The notes: generated by a model not told the origin, from the sequence alone. DNA of 64,000 nt from Phaeobacter gallaeciensis DSM 26640 (GCF_000511385.1 NC_023138.1:124001-188000); one strand, 5' to 3'; shown: positions 52,568 to 62,042, counted from the first letter of the stretch. Program-made: numbers and translations.

Positions 52568-54015
52568 CAAACCGGGCCTGCGCTGATATAGGCGGTTTTG
52601 ACGGTGGTATAGAATTCCGCCGCCGCCTTACCCTGTTCGCGCGGGCCATAAGAGCTATCGCCGCGACCACCGAAGGGCACGTGGTAGTCCGTGCCAGCGG
52701 TCGGCAGGTTTACAGTCACAACACCGGTGCGCGCGTTGCGGCGGAAATGGGTGGCGCGGGCCAGTGATTTGGTGACGATCCCCGAGGTCAGGCCAAAGTT
52801 GGTGTCATTGACCACCGAAAGCGCCTCATCATAGCTGCCAACCTTGATCACCGATGTCAGCGGCGCGAACATTTCCTCACGGTTGATACGCATGTCGTTG
52901 GTGCTGTTCAGGAACACGCCCGGGGACATGTAGAAACCTTGATGCGGCATCTCCAGACGTTGCCCCCCGCAGGCCAGTTCAGCACCTTCCGTCTTGCCAA
53001 GATCAACATAGGCGAGGTTTTCAGTTAGCTGTTGTTCGCTGACCACTGGACCCATCTGCACGCCTGCTTCCAGTGCGTGGCCCACTTTCATCGCTTGTGC
53101 CCCTGCGATCAGTTTCTCCACGAAGGCGTCATGAACACCGGCATGGACCACCAGTCGCGAGGAGGCCGTGCATTTCTGACCGGTACCGCCAAAGGCACCA
53201 CCAAGCGCCAGCGTCACGGCCAGATCCAGATCTGCGTCATCCATCACGGCCAGCGCGTTCTTGGAGCCCATTTCCATCTGTACCTTGGTCAGGTTCTGGA
53301 TGGCGGCAGCAGCAATACCTTTGCCCACCGGCACCGAGCCGGTAAACGAAATGGCATTCACCTTGGGGCTTTCGACCAGACGCTGGCCGATGGACCGGCC
53401 CGAGCCCATCACGAGGGAGAACAGACCTTTTGGGATGTCCTGCCGCTCAATGATCTCCGCCAGCGCAACAGCCGATGCCGGGGTGATGTTTGCAGGTTTC
53501 CAGACCACCGCGTTGCCATAGCAAAGCGCCGGGGCAATTTTCCACGATGCGGTCGCTGTGGGGAAGTTCCAGGGGCTGATAATCGCAACGGTTCCGACAG
53601 CCTCACGGCGGACGTCGACCTCAATATCGGGGCGTACAGAATCCGCGTTCTCACCGATCTGGCGCAGACACTCGGCAGCATAATAGGTGAAGAACTGACC
53701 GGCGCGGTAGACTTCACCCTTACCCTCGGCCAGCGGTTTGCCTTCCTCACGGCTGAGCAGCGTGCCCAGTTCCTCGGCGCGGGCCATCATTTCATTGCCG
53801 ATGGCATTCAGCACCGCTTGTTTGCGCTCCAGACCGTAAGCGGCCCATTCACGCTGTGCCACCTGCGCCTGATCCAGTGTCGCCTCCAGCTGATCGGCGC
53901 TCGCCTGGGCAAAGACACCGACCAGATCGCTCAGGTCAGACGGGTTCCGGTTTTCAACTTCGCTCTCACCAGCAAGCCATTCACCGGCGATCAGGTTCTT
54001 TTGGATATCAGTCAT
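52567..54015 (-). CDS. Aldehyde dehydrogenase, 2-oxoglutarate-semialdehyde-dehydrogenase-like
   Basis: 482 residues from ATG 54015. Motifs: SPWNFPTATASWKIAPALCY, NAISFTGSVPVGKGIAAAAI, MEMGSKNALAVMDDADLDL with Glu, GGTGQKCTASSRLVVHAGV with catalytic Cys, and EMFAPLTSVIKV. The GTGQKCTASSR block is typical of 2-oxoglutaric semialdehyde dehydrogenases acting in pentose or hydroxyproline breakdown. It is first gene of the minus operon and is followed with overlap by the dipeptidase-like gene. A semialdehyde derived from the imported amine is the likely substrate, by inference. Confidence 0.9.
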   Translation of the reverse strand: MTDIQKNLIAGEWLAGESEVENRNPSDLSDLVGVFAQASADQLEATLDQAQVAQREWAAYGLERKQAVLNAIGNEMMARAEELGTLLSREEGKPLAEGKGEVYRAGQFFTYYAAECLRQIGENADSVRPDIEVDVRREAVGTVAIISPWNFPTATASWKIAPALCYGNAVVWKPANITPASAVALAEIIERQDIPKGLFSLVMGSGRSIGQRLVESPKVNAISFTGSVPVGKGIAAAAIQNLTKVQMEMGSKNALAVMDDADLDLAVTLALGGAFGGTGQKCTASSRLVVHAGVHDAFVEKLIAGAQAMKVGHALEAGVQMGPVVSEQQLTENLAYVDLGKTEGAELACGGQRLEMPHQGFYMSPGVFLNSTNDMRINREEMFAPLTSVIKVGSYDEALSVVNDTNFGLTSGIVTKSLARATHFRRNARTGVVTVNLPTAGTDYHVPFGGRGDSSYGPREQGKAAAEFYTTVKTAYISAGPV

Positions 54016-54125
54016 GGTCAGAGGCCTCACACAGAATTCAGTTTCCATGGGTATGGACATGAGACGCCACTTCAATCAAACTCAAATAACTGAACACCAT
54101 TTCAGAAACTTTGAAGTCTATAGCT

Positions 54126-55022
54126 ATGGCGCTTAAAATTGAGTTGCTTCGCGGATTTGCCGCAGTTGCCCGAAGCGGGAACCTAAGTGACGCAGCCGGC
54201 ATTCTGGGGCGCACACCGTCTGCGGTGTCGATGATGCTGAAACAGTTGGAGACGCATCTGGGCGAACCGCTGTTCGAAACCGATCGAAAGAACCGCCTGA
54301 CGGCGCTGGGGGCCTTTGTGCTGGAACAGGCCGAGCGCGAGTTGCAGCAATACGACACAATGGTCAAAGCGATTGAAGGCTATGCCAAAGCCACACATGG
54401 ACATGTGCGGATTGCAACCGTTCCATCAGTTGCAGGCACCGTGATGCCTTTGGTATTTTCAAGGCATATCAGTGATTTCGAGCATGTTGACATTGAGCTT
54501 CGTGATATGGATTCCATATCTGTCCTACATGAATTGTCCCGTGAGCGTATCGACATCGGGATTGCCACACTGGGCCAAAACAGCTCCGGCCTGCACAGCC
54601 AGCACCTGCTCTCGGATGCCTTTGGGGTGATCTGCACCCGCAATCACCCATTGGCGCAGGAACGTGGAAAAATCGACTGGGATATGCTGCGGGATGAGCG
54701 TTTGATCGCCAACAGCCTGTCCGCGGGGATCAATGCCGAGCCGTCCCGGATATTGCACGATAAGGCGCTGTTAAAGGCGCAGAACCTGACCTCCATCATG
54801 GCGATGGTGCGGGCAGAAATTGGCGTCACTATTTTGCCTGAGATGGCCGCACGGGCTGCAAATGCGCCGGAGCTGGTGTTCTGTCAGCTGGCTGATTCGC
54901 GGGCCACACGTCAGATCCATCTGCTGCGCAAAACTGATACCGCCCTGTCGCCGGCCGCGCGATTGCTGGAAAAACACATTCTCACCTGTGCTGCAGAACT
55001 CACCGAAGGAGGCCTGTCATGA
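54126..55022 (+). CDS. LysR-family regulator of the amine operon
   Basis: 298 residues from ATG 54126. HTH NLSDAAGILGRTPSAVSMML, then PLFETDRKNRLTALG. Effector domain with VRIATVPSVAGTVMPLVFSR and a C-terminal ILPEMAARAANAPELVF. It is divergent from the aldehyde dehydrogenase-led operon 110 bp away and overlaps the next gene by 4 bases. It probably regulates the six-gene operon together with the GlxA-type protein. Confidence 0.9.
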   Translation: MALKIELLRGFAAVARSGNLSDAAGILGRTPSAVSMMLKQLETHLGEPLFETDRKNRLTALGAFVLEQAERELQQYDTMVKAIEGYAKATHGHVRIATVPSVAGTVMPLVFSRHISDFEHVDIELRDMDSISVLHELSRERIDIGIATLGQNSSGLHSQHLLSDAFGVICTRNHPLAQERGKIDWDMLRDERLIANSLSAGINAEPSRILHDKALLKAQNLTSIMAMVRAEIGVTILPEMAARAANAPELVFCQLADSRATRQIHLLRKTDTALSPAARLLEKHILTCAAELTEGGLS

Positions 55023-56026
55023 CCCGAACCGACGCGCCACTCACACTGGGCATTCTGATCTTTCCCGGTTTCCCAATGGCCTGTCTGACCTCCTGCATCG
55101 AACCATTGCGCGCCGCCAATGAAATCGCCGGGAAGGAGGCCTTTCGTTGGACGGTGGTGGCTGAAACCGCAGATCCGGTCGCCTCCTCAGCTGGGGTCAG
55201 TTTTGGTCCGGATACCGTGCTGGCGGATCTAGCCGAGCATGATTTTCTGTTTTTTACGGCGGGACCAAATGCGCGGTTTGACCAACCGGCACGGGCCAAT
55301 GCAGCCTTGCAGCGGATCACCCGGAGCAAGACTAGGCTCGGCGCCTTCAGCGGTGGGGTTTTTCCGCTGGCACGGACAGGTTTGGTGGCGGGTCAACCGC
55401 TCTCGGTTCACTGGTGTTACGAGGCCGCATTTGAGGCAGAATTCCCGGACATCGAACCACAAAGCACGGTGATCTGCGACGAAGGTTCCTTTGTAACAAT
55501 CTCCGGAGCGACAGCGGTGTTTGACTACATGCTCACCTTGATTGAGGAGCATCTCGGCGGGGATATCATGGCTGAGGTTGCCTGTTGGTTTCAGCACCCC
55601 TATGTGCGCAGCGCAGCAACTTCTCAGAAAACACCTGCATTTTCAACGGCCAAGAGCAAGGACTTGCTGCCAAAGAAGGTGACCCAAGCGATCGAACATT
55701 TCGCGGAACACATCGAAGACCCGATCCAGATCAGTGACGTAGCGGACGCCATCGGGGTGTCCGCCCGGTCGCTGGAACGCAGCTTCAAAGAGGCCACAGG
55801 GCAGAGCCCTTTGAAATACTACCGGATGATGCGGATGAATCAGGCGCGGCAGCTGGTGCTGTATTCCAGTACGTCGGTAACAGAGATTGCCTATATGGTC
55901 GGCTATAGCACCCCCGGCGCATTCCTGCGGATCTACCGCGAGAGCTTTGGCGTCACGCCGATCAATGACCGGCGCGCCAAGAACTCCTTGCGCGTCAAAA
56001 GCGGGGATGCCCTGCCGGCGGGATAG
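55019..56026 (+). CDS. GlxA/GbdR-type AraC-family regulator
   Basis: 335 residues. The N-terminal class I glutamine-amidotransferase-like (DJ-1/PfpI) domain (LGILIFPGFPMACLTSCIEP; GAFSGGVFPLARTGLV, where the nucleophile elbow has Ser instead of Cys) precedes an AraC domain (IQISDVADAIGVSARSLERS; TEIAYMVGYSTPGAFLRIY). GbdR of Pseudomonas, which senses glycine betaine and dimethylglycine, has this build, and the surrounding genes support a like role. It is coupled to the LysR gene (ATGA overlap) and converges on soxG. Confidence 0.9.
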   Translation: MTRTDAPLTLGILIFPGFPMACLTSCIEPLRAANEIAGKEAFRWTVVAETADPVASSAGVSFGPDTVLADLAEHDFLFFTAGPNARFDQPARANAALQRITRSKTRLGAFSGGVFPLARTGLVAGQPLSVHWCYEAAFEAEFPDIEPQSTVICDEGSFVTISGATAVFDYMLTLIEEHLGGDIMAEVACWFQHPYVRSAATSQKTPAFSTAKSKDLLPKKVTQAIEHFAEHIEDPIQISDVADAIGVSARSLERSFKEATGQSPLKYYRMMRMNQARQLVLYSSTSVTEIAYMVGYSTPGAFLRIYRESFGVTPINDRRAKNSLRVKSGDALPAG

Positions 56027-56059
56027 GCCCGGCACGGCCTGCACATCCAGATCCCAATC

Positions 56060-56623
56060 TTAGGCGAGGGAGCGGGCGGCAGTGATCAGCGCGTGATGCA
56101 AGGATGCAGCAGAGGAGCGCGGCCCCAGAACAGCCATGCGATCCTCGTCAAGGCGCCACAGGAACACGCCGAGGTGCTCCAAGGTGCCGCGAATGACGCA
56201 TCCGGGTTTCATGTCGCGGACCGGCGCGTTGCTGAGCCGTTCAAACAGATCACTCAGAACAGCGCCCGCAACATCGAACCGACACCAGCCATCCGTCTGT
56301 TCCACCACCGATGCAGTGGCGCCAGCCACCTGTTTCAAATCGCGGGCCAGTAGCTCATTTTGATCATATGGCCCTGAGACCATCCATTGATCCGGTCCAG
56401 TCCAGAAGACCGAGAGCGCATCAGCCTGTGACGAACCGCCAACTTCTGGCAACTCCATCTCATAGGCCTCTGCAAGAGCTGCCCGCAGCGCTGGTTCCTG
56501 ATCTTTACGAGCCGCCACTGAGGCAAGCGCCCGGTCCGTCACTTCGGAAATCGTCAGATCACCAATCGACTCTATCCGGGGGAAAGCACTGCCAAGCGGG
56601 GTGAGGGGGGACAATTTATGCAC
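56060..56623 (-). CDS. soxG: Sarcosine oxidase gamma subunit
   Basis: 187 residues. Typical SoxG features: VFWTGPDQWMVSGPYDQNEL, TASVVEQTDGWCRFDVAGAV and a GcvT-like C-terminal region GVFLWRLDEDRMAVLGPRSS. It is a structural subunit of the heterotetrameric enzyme that oxidises sarcosine to glycine with tetrahydrofolate as one-carbon acceptor. It overlaps soxA by 8 bases and is the last gene of soxBDAG. Confidence 0.93.
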   Translation of the reverse strand: MHKLSPLTPLGSAFPRIESIGDLTISEVTDRALASVAARKDQEPALRAALAEAYEMELPEVGGSSQADALSVFWTGPDQWMVSGPYDQNELLARDLKQVAGATASVVEQTDGWCRFDVAGAVLSDLFERLSNAPVRDMKPGCVIRGTLEHLGVFLWRLDEDRMAVLGPRSSAASLHHALITAARSLA

Positions 56624-59582
56624 GGAGCTTCTCCCCTTCGGGATCTACAAAATGAGGGCTGACAATCTCAACCAGAACGATTTGGTTTTCCAGTGGGTTC
56701 ACGAGACGCAGCCGCTCGCCCATCCGGTTCGATCCGGCTTTGACAAAGGCCAGTCCGATTGCGCTTTGCAAGATGGGTGAATAGGCAGCAGAGGTCACAT
56801 ATCCCTGATCATGCGCCGCATCGACCGGCCCATCGCTTGCCATCAGGTGCCCACCCGCAGGAACGCTGTCGATGCTGTTCACAGGCCGGACCCCGACGAG
56901 GTTCAGCGCATCTTCTGTGTTCATACCGTCGCGACGGCTCAGTACATTGCCGATGCAATCTTTCTTGGTCGAGACCATGCGGCCGAGACCCAAGTTCAGC
57001 GCAGATGTGGTTCCGTTTAACTCATTGCCTGCGGCATGCCCTTTTTCGATCCGCATCACGCCGAGCGCTTCGGTGCCATAGGGTGTCACATCGAATTCTT
57101 CCCCTGCGGCCATCATCTCGCGCATCAGGGCATCACCATAACGGGTCGGCACCGCGATTTCATAAGCCAGCTCACCAGAGAAAGAGATGCGGAACAGCCG
57201 AGCCCGGCATCCCCCGCAGACCGTGATTTCACCGCAGCCCATAAATGGGAACGCCTCGTTGGAGATATCGAACGCCGGGTCGACGATCTTTTGCAGCAGC
57301 TTGCGTGCATTGGGACCGGCGACAGCGTATTGCGCCCAGGCTTCGGTTGTTGAAATCAGTTGCACGTCCAGATCAGGGCAGAGACACTGACGCACAAACT
57401 CCATGTTGCGATAGACCAGAACAGCATTGGCCGTGGTGGTTGTGACGACAAAATGGTCCTCGGCCAGCCGCGCGGCGGTGCCATCGTCGTAGGCAATGCC
57501 GTCCTCGCGCAGCATCAAACCATAGCGAACTTTGCCCACCGGGAGTTTGGCAAACCCATTGGCGTAGATCGTGTTGAGGAAGGTCGCAGCATCCGCACCC
57601 TGCACATCGATCTTTCCCAATGTGGTTACATCACAGATGCCAACGGAATTGCGGGTTTGCAGGACTTCGCGGTCCACAGACTGGCGCCAATGGGTCTCAC
57701 CATCACGGGGGAACCACTGCGCCCGCAGCCAGTTGCCAACCTCGACAAAAACAGCGCCTTGTTCCTCAGCCCATTTGTGGCTGGGTGTGAGGCGGGTCGG
57801 ATGAAAATCCTTGCCAACAGCACGGCCCGCCAGCGCACCCATCGCAACGGGCGTGTAGGGGGGGCGAAAAATCGTAGTGCCGGTGTCCGGAATAGATTTG
57901 CCGGTCAGCTCCGCCATCACCGCCAAGGCGCCGAGATTCGAGGTTTTCCCCTGATCCGTGGCCATGCCCAGCGTGGTATAGCGCTTCAGATGCTCCACCG
58001 AGGTGAAGTTCTCCTGATGGGCGAGTTTGACATCCTTCACGGTCACATCGTTCTGAAAATCAAGCCAGGCGCGTTTGGCTCCTTCGACATGCCAGAAGGG
58101 GGTCAGGTTCACCGGGGCGTCTTCGGCTTGCGGGAGGTCGATAGCCGCGGCTGAGATGCCGAGATCACCAAGCGCCTCAGCGGCGCGCTCTGCACCGCCT
58201 TTCAAAGCTTGTGCGGTGGTCATCTCCCCCGCAGCCGCCCCGGCGACCAGTTGACCTGTCGGCAGCCCATCCCCCGGTACAAAGGACTGGATCGCGTCAT
58301 TCCAGACCGGGCGGCCCCGTTGATGACACGTCAGGCCCAGATTGGGGTTCCAGCCACCCGACATGGCCAATGCATCGCAGGAAATGCTGCGTGTTTGCCC
58401 GTTTGCCAGACGCACGGTGACGGAGGACAGGCCAAGGCGACCTTTGGTTTCGATAATTTCCGCACCAGCCAGAACCTCAGTCCCGGCTAGGGCAGGTGCA
58501 TCGGGGCGCACATCGATGATTGCGCGTACCTCAATCCCTTTCGCCATGAGATCCTGCGCGGTGAGATGTGCATTGTCGTTGTTGGCGAATACCACAACCG
58601 ACTGACCAGGTGCCGCCGCCCAGCGGTTGGCATAGGCGCGCGCGGCACCTGCCAGCATCACACCGGGGCGGTCGTTGTTTTCAAAGGCGATCGGACGCTC
58701 AATAGCACCGGTCGCAATCAGCGCCCGTTTGGAATAGATCCGCCAAAGCGTCTGCCGTGATTTCCCTGATGCTGGCGCGGGCAGGTGATCGGCATTGCGC
58801 TCCACCGCACCATAGATCCCATGATCATAGGCGCCAAACACGGTTGTCCGTGGCATGACGCGGACGTTTGGCAGCGTAGCCAGCTCCGCCTGTGTCTGCG
58901 CTACCCAATCGGTGCCAGACATTTCCGACAGCGCCTTGGTTTCGCTTAGCAGGCGCCCGCCGAGGCGATAGTCCTCATCCGCCAAGATGACCTGCGCGCC
59001 AGCCCGGCCAGCGGTCAGCGCCGCCGCCAGCCCCGTCGGTCCCGCGCCGATGACCAGCAGATCACAATGCAGGTATCCCTTGTCATAAGCATCAGGATCT
59101 GCCTCCTCGGTCAGACTGCCAAGCCCTGCGGCCTTACGAATGATCGGTTCATAGAGTTTTTCCCAGAACGCCTTCGGCCACATGAAAGTCTTGTAGTAAA
59201 ACCCTGCGGTCAGGAAATTCGAAAACCGGTCATTGATCGCCATCAAATCATGCTCAAGCGATGGCCAGCGGTTCTGCGATTGGGCCTCCAGCCCCGCATA
59301 TAGCTCCACAACGGTGGCGCGGGTATTAGGTTCCTGACGCCCGCCAGAGCGCAGCTCAACCAGTGCGTTGGGTTCCTCGCTGCCTGCGGTCAGCACACCG
59401 CGCGGCCGATGGTATTTGAAGGACCGGCCCATCAGCCGAACACCATTGGCCAGCAGCGCTGATGCCAGCGTATCCCCCTGATGGCCCTCATAGGTCTTGC
59501 CATCAAACTGGAACGACAGCGATGCATCGTGGTCGATAAGGCCGCCCGAGAGTCGATTTTTCAATACGGATCTCTGGCTCAT
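56616..59582 (-). CDS. soxA: Sarcosine oxidase alpha subunit
   Basis: 988 residues, normal for the family. Order: N-terminal ferredoxin-like fold (FQFDGKTYEGHQGDTLASAL, RSFKYHRPRGVLTAG), dinucleotide-binding domain (LLVIGAGPTGLAAALTAGRA), a second nucleotide fold (GQSVVVFANNDNAHLTAQDL), and a C-terminal GcvT-like folate domain (CDVTTLGKIDVQGADAATFL; GVMRIEKGHAAGNELNGTTS). This subunit carries NAD and the folate site. Overlap with soxD (ATGA) and soxG indicates coupled expression. Confidence 0.96.
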   Translation of the reverse strand: MSQRSVLKNRLSGGLIDHDASLSFQFDGKTYEGHQGDTLASALLANGVRLMGRSFKYHRPRGVLTAGSEEPNALVELRSGGRQEPNTRATVVELYAGLEAQSQNRWPSLEHDLMAINDRFSNFLTAGFYYKTFMWPKAFWEKLYEPIIRKAAGLGSLTEEADPDAYDKGYLHCDLLVIGAGPTGLAAALTAGRAGAQVILADEDYRLGGRLLSETKALSEMSGTDWVAQTQAELATLPNVRVMPRTTVFGAYDHGIYGAVERNADHLPAPASGKSRQTLWRIYSKRALIATGAIERPIAFENNDRPGVMLAGAARAYANRWAAAPGQSVVVFANNDNAHLTAQDLMAKGIEVRAIIDVRPDAPALAGTEVLAGAEIIETKGRLGLSSVTVRLANGQTRSISCDALAMSGGWNPNLGLTCHQRGRPVWNDAIQSFVPGDGLPTGQLVAGAAAGEMTTAQALKGGAERAAEALGDLGISAAAIDLPQAEDAPVNLTPFWHVEGAKRAWLDFQNDVTVKDVKLAHQENFTSVEHLKRYTTLGMATDQGKTSNLGALAVMAELTGKSIPDTGTTIFRPPYTPVAMGALAGRAVGKDFHPTRLTPSHKWAEEQGAVFVEVGNWLRAQWFPRDGETHWRQSVDREVLQTRNSVGICDVTTLGKIDVQGADAATFLNTIYANGFAKLPVGKVRYGLMLREDGIAYDDGTAARLAEDHFVVTTTTANAVLVYRNMEFVRQCLCPDLDVQLISTTEAWAQYAVAGPNARKLLQKIVDPAFDISNEAFPFMGCGEITVCGGCRARLFRISFSGELAYEIAVPTRYGDALMREMMAAGEEFDVTPYGTEALGVMRIEKGHAAGNELNGTTSALNLGLGRMVSTKKDCIGNVLSRRDGMNTEDALNLVGVRPVNSIDSVPAGGHLMASDGPVDAAHDQGYVTSAAYSPILQSAIGLAFVKAGSNRMGERLRLVNPLENQIVLVEIVSPHFVDPEGEKLRA

Positions 59583-59887
59583 TGCTGCGGCTCCTGCGAG
59601 GTATTTGCCGCCTTGTTGGCAAGCGCCACATCCCGGGCAAGTTCGACCCTCAGGATCTCATGGGTCGTGGTATTACGGGTGACCACCAGCCAGGACCGGT
59701 CACCCTGTTCGTGGAACCACAGCTCGCGATGTTCGCCCGCCGGGTTTTTGCGCAGATACAGATAGTCGTGGAACTGCTGCAGGGCTGTTTCTGACAGCCA
59801 GTAGGGACGGTTCATCAGGCCTGCGTCGCCCAAATAGGTGAACTCCTGCGCATCGCGGGGCCCAAGCAGCGGATGGTTGATAATCAT
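59579..59887 (-). CDS. soxD: Sarcosine oxidase delta subunit, zinc ligands replaced
   Basis: 102 residues. The SoxD family pattern is clear (GPRDAQEFTYLGDAGLMNRP, LYLRKNPAGEHRELWFHEQG, then SWLVVTRNTTTHEI). Characterised delta subunits bind zinc with an N-terminal CxxC plus a His and a Cys further on. Here the N-terminus reads IINHPLLGPRD and the later site is FHEQGDRSW, so three of four ligand positions are not Cys. It is probably a zinc-free structural variant. Located between soxB (12-nt gap) and soxA. Confidence 0.92.
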   Translation of the reverse strand: MIINHPLLGPRDAQEFTYLGDAGLMNRPYWLSETALQQFHDYLYLRKNPAGEHRELWFHEQGDRSWLVVTRNTTTHEILRVELARDVALANKAANTSQEPQQ

Positions 59888-59899
59888 CTGGACAATTCC

Positions 59900-61150
59900 T
59901 CAGTGCAGGTTCGGTTGGGCGCCTTGGCCCTTTTCGTCGATCATGTGACCGGACATAAAACGATCCAGCCGGTAAGCGGTCGCGGTCTCGTGCGGACGAT
60001 CGGTTTTCAGAAGATGCGCAAAGCAATAGCCGGCTGCCGGCGTGGCCTTGAACCCGCCGTAGCACCACCCGCCGTTGAAATAGAGGCCCTCGATATGGGT
60101 CTTGTCGATGAAGGGGGAGCCATCCATCGACATATCCATGATACCGCCCCAGCTGCGCAGCAGCCGCGCCCGTCCAAGTGCCGGGATCAGCGACATACCG
60201 CTTTCGATAACATCCTCGACCACCGGCAAATTCCCGCGCTGCGCGTAGGAGTTATACATGTCGATGTCACCGCCAAAGACCAGCCCTCCCTTGTCAGACT
60301 GGCTGCAATAGAAATGTCCGGCACCATAGGTGATCACACCGGGAATGAAGGGCTTCAGCCCTTCTGAAACAAAGGCTTGCAAGACGTGGCTCTCGATCGG
60401 CAGGCGCATACCTGCAAGCGCCATCAGACGGCTGGAATTGCCGGCGACCGACACACCGACCTTGCCTGCCCCGATATACCCACGGGAGGTTTCAACGCCC
60501 AGCACTTTGCCGCTTTCGATACGCAGGCCGGTGACTTCGCAATTCTGGATGATATCAACGCCACGCAGATCGGCTCCACGGGCATAGCCCCAGGCCACCG
60601 CATCATGGCGCACCGTGCCGCCGCGCCGATGCAAAAGGCCGCCTTTAATAGGAAAACGTGCGTCATCAAAGTTCAGGAACGGATACATTGCGCGTACGCC
60701 ATCCGCGTCCAAAAGCTCGGCGTCGGACCCGTTGAGGATCATCGCATTGCCGCGCCGACGGGCGGCGTCGCGCTGTGCATCGCTATGGATCAGGTTCAAA
60801 ATACCGCGCTGGCTGACCATGGCGTTATAATTGAGATCCTGTTCAAGGTTCTCCCAGAGTTTCAGAGAAAACTCATAAAACGGCTCATTGCCATCCAGCA
60901 GGTAGTTGGAGCGGATGATGGTGGTGTTGCGGCCAACATTGCCACCGCCGATCCATCCTTTCTCCAGCACCGCGATCCGCGCGCCACCGAACTCCTTGGC
61001 CAGATAATAGGCTGTCGCAAGACCATGCCCGCCACCGCCAATGATCACATAATCATAGGCCGCCTGCGGCGCAGCATCACGCCATTGAGGGCGCCAACCC
61101 TTGTGCCCGCTGAGGGCTTCCTTGATCAGTCCAAACGCAGAATATCGCAT
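59900..61150 (-). CDS. soxB: Sarcosine oxidase beta subunit
   Basis: 416 residues. N-terminal FAD motif YVIIGGGGHGLATAYYLAKE, GWIGGGNVGRNTTIIRSNYL, and the C-terminal INGGWCYGGFKATPAAG-like block (FNGGWCYGGFKATPAAGYCF). It holds non-covalent FAD and covalent FMN; the usual FMN-linking His lies in the family-typical HDAVAWGYARGADLRGVDI neighbourhood. It oxidises sarcosine, passing electrons to oxygen. First gene of soxBDAG; AGGAGCC precedes its ATG. Confidence 0.96.
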   Translation of the reverse strand: MRYSAFGLIKEALSGHKGWRPQWRDAAPQAAYDYVIIGGGGHGLATAYYLAKEFGGARIAVLEKGWIGGGNVGRNTTIIRSNYLLDGNEPFYEFSLKLWENLEQDLNYNAMVSQRGILNLIHSDAQRDAARRRGNAMILNGSDAELLDADGVRAMYPFLNFDDARFPIKGGLLHRRGGTVRHDAVAWGYARGADLRGVDIIQNCEVTGLRIESGKVLGVETSRGYIGAGKVGVSVAGNSSRLMALAGMRLPIESHVLQAFVSEGLKPFIPGVITYGAGHFYCSQSDKGGLVFGGDIDMYNSYAQRGNLPVVEDVIESGMSLIPALGRARLLRSWGGIMDMSMDGSPFIDKTHIEGLYFNGGWCYGGFKATPAAGYCFAHLLKTDRPHETATAYRLDRFMSGHMIDEKGQGAQPNLH

Positions 61151-61239
61151 AGCGGCTCCTGTTCCTTGCGAGAACAGTTGCCGTGAAATGAGCTGAGGCT
61201 GCCGATGCGCTTTCGGACAAGATTCATGTCAGAATCGAC

Positions 61240-61410
61240 AATTCAGATTTTCGGGTCGATCCAACGAGCAAGCCTATGCCATCTACGGAGTTAATGTAGC
61301 GATAGATCGTCTCCTAACAAACTCTCAGTCTTGCACCCTCATAGATCATCCGGTTGCCAATCTGCTCAAGTGTCCAGCCATTCGTCAGGGTCAAGAAGTG
61401 CAACAAAGAC
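61240..61410 (-). pseudogene. IS30-family transposase remnant
   Basis: One minus-strand frame reads NGWTLEQIGNRMIYEGARLR, then VC, an amber-type stop, ETIYRYINSVDG. Intact IS30 transposases read close to GWSPEQIAGRLKLEGAPVRVSHETIYRYIYSPEG here. The match over about 35 residues with a stop inside shows a decayed element. Its ends were not found. A 29-codon open frame (61366-61455, minus) overlaps it in another frame and is probably incidental. Confidence 0.6.
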
Positions 61411-61664
61411 TGTTTCCCAGTCTGTATCGATGGTTTTGGCATCGCTAAGTTTCATACGTGAAGTCCTCTCTTTTGGGTGTCCCGTTCCGCATCGGAAAAC
61501 GACAGTAGGCACGGTTCATGCGGTTCTCGATCAACTCGTCTGCACCGGAAGGTCCTCGAGCGTGGAGATGGCCTTGCGGGCAGTTATGATTTTCCCTTTG
61601 GGAATTTAGGGCAGGTGATTTAGTTCACTCTGATCACAAATGATCTGCGCAATGTATCGACGGT
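61411..61664. other. Intergenic stretch between IS30 scar and cytochrome gene
   Basis: No convincing gene. It may contain more of the decayed insertion element, but no motif was recognised; the rest of the sox-cytochrome gap (61151-61239) holds the soxB leader. Confidence 0.3.
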
Positions 61665-62042
61665 CTAGTTCTGCCCGAGATAGGCGATGATATTGGCAAT
61701 ATCTGCTTCTTTACGCAGACCGCTAAAGGACATCCTTGTTCCCTTGAGAAAGTCACGTGGCTTGGTCAGAAAGGCCGTGAGGGATTCTTCATCCCAGACA
61801 AGACCTTCTGCCGCCGCGTTTTGTAGAGCCTTGGAATACTTGAAATCCGCTGATGCGCCGGCCGCTGCGCCAAGGATGCCGTTAAGGGCCGGGCCGGTTT
61901 TGTCTTTGGATTCAGGGCCAACCGCATGGCAGGCGCGGCATTTGCGAAACACCTTTTCCCCTTTTTCAGGGTCCCCTTCCGCCAGAGCCACCGCTGGGAA
62001 ACTCAGCAGGCCAGAGAGTAACAAACCTTGGATCAAACGCAT
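61665..62042 (-). CDS. Periplasmic class I cytochrome c
   Basis: 125 residues; ATG 62042 has GGAGGGG upstream. Signal peptide (LLLSGLLSFPAVALA) then heme site KCRACHAVGPESKDKTGPAL and axial Met in FLKGTRMSFSGLRKEADIAN, the layout of cytochrome c2/c-550 proteins. It could accept electrons from a PQQ dehydrogenase, since pqqABC is divergent next to it, or serve the denitrification or oxidase chains. The partner is not evident. Confidence 0.92.
   Translation of the reverse strand: MRLIQGLLLSGLLSFPAVALAEGDPEKGEKVFRKCRACHAVGPESKDKTGPALNGILGAAAGASADFKYSKALQNAAAEGLVWDEESLTAFLTKPRDFLKGTRMSFSGLRKEADIANIIAYLGQN

Noticed and set aside
61366..61455. 29-codon small gene with a fair ribosome-binding site
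   Set aside because: It overlaps the IS30 remnant in another frame and has no recognisable homology; support is too weak.
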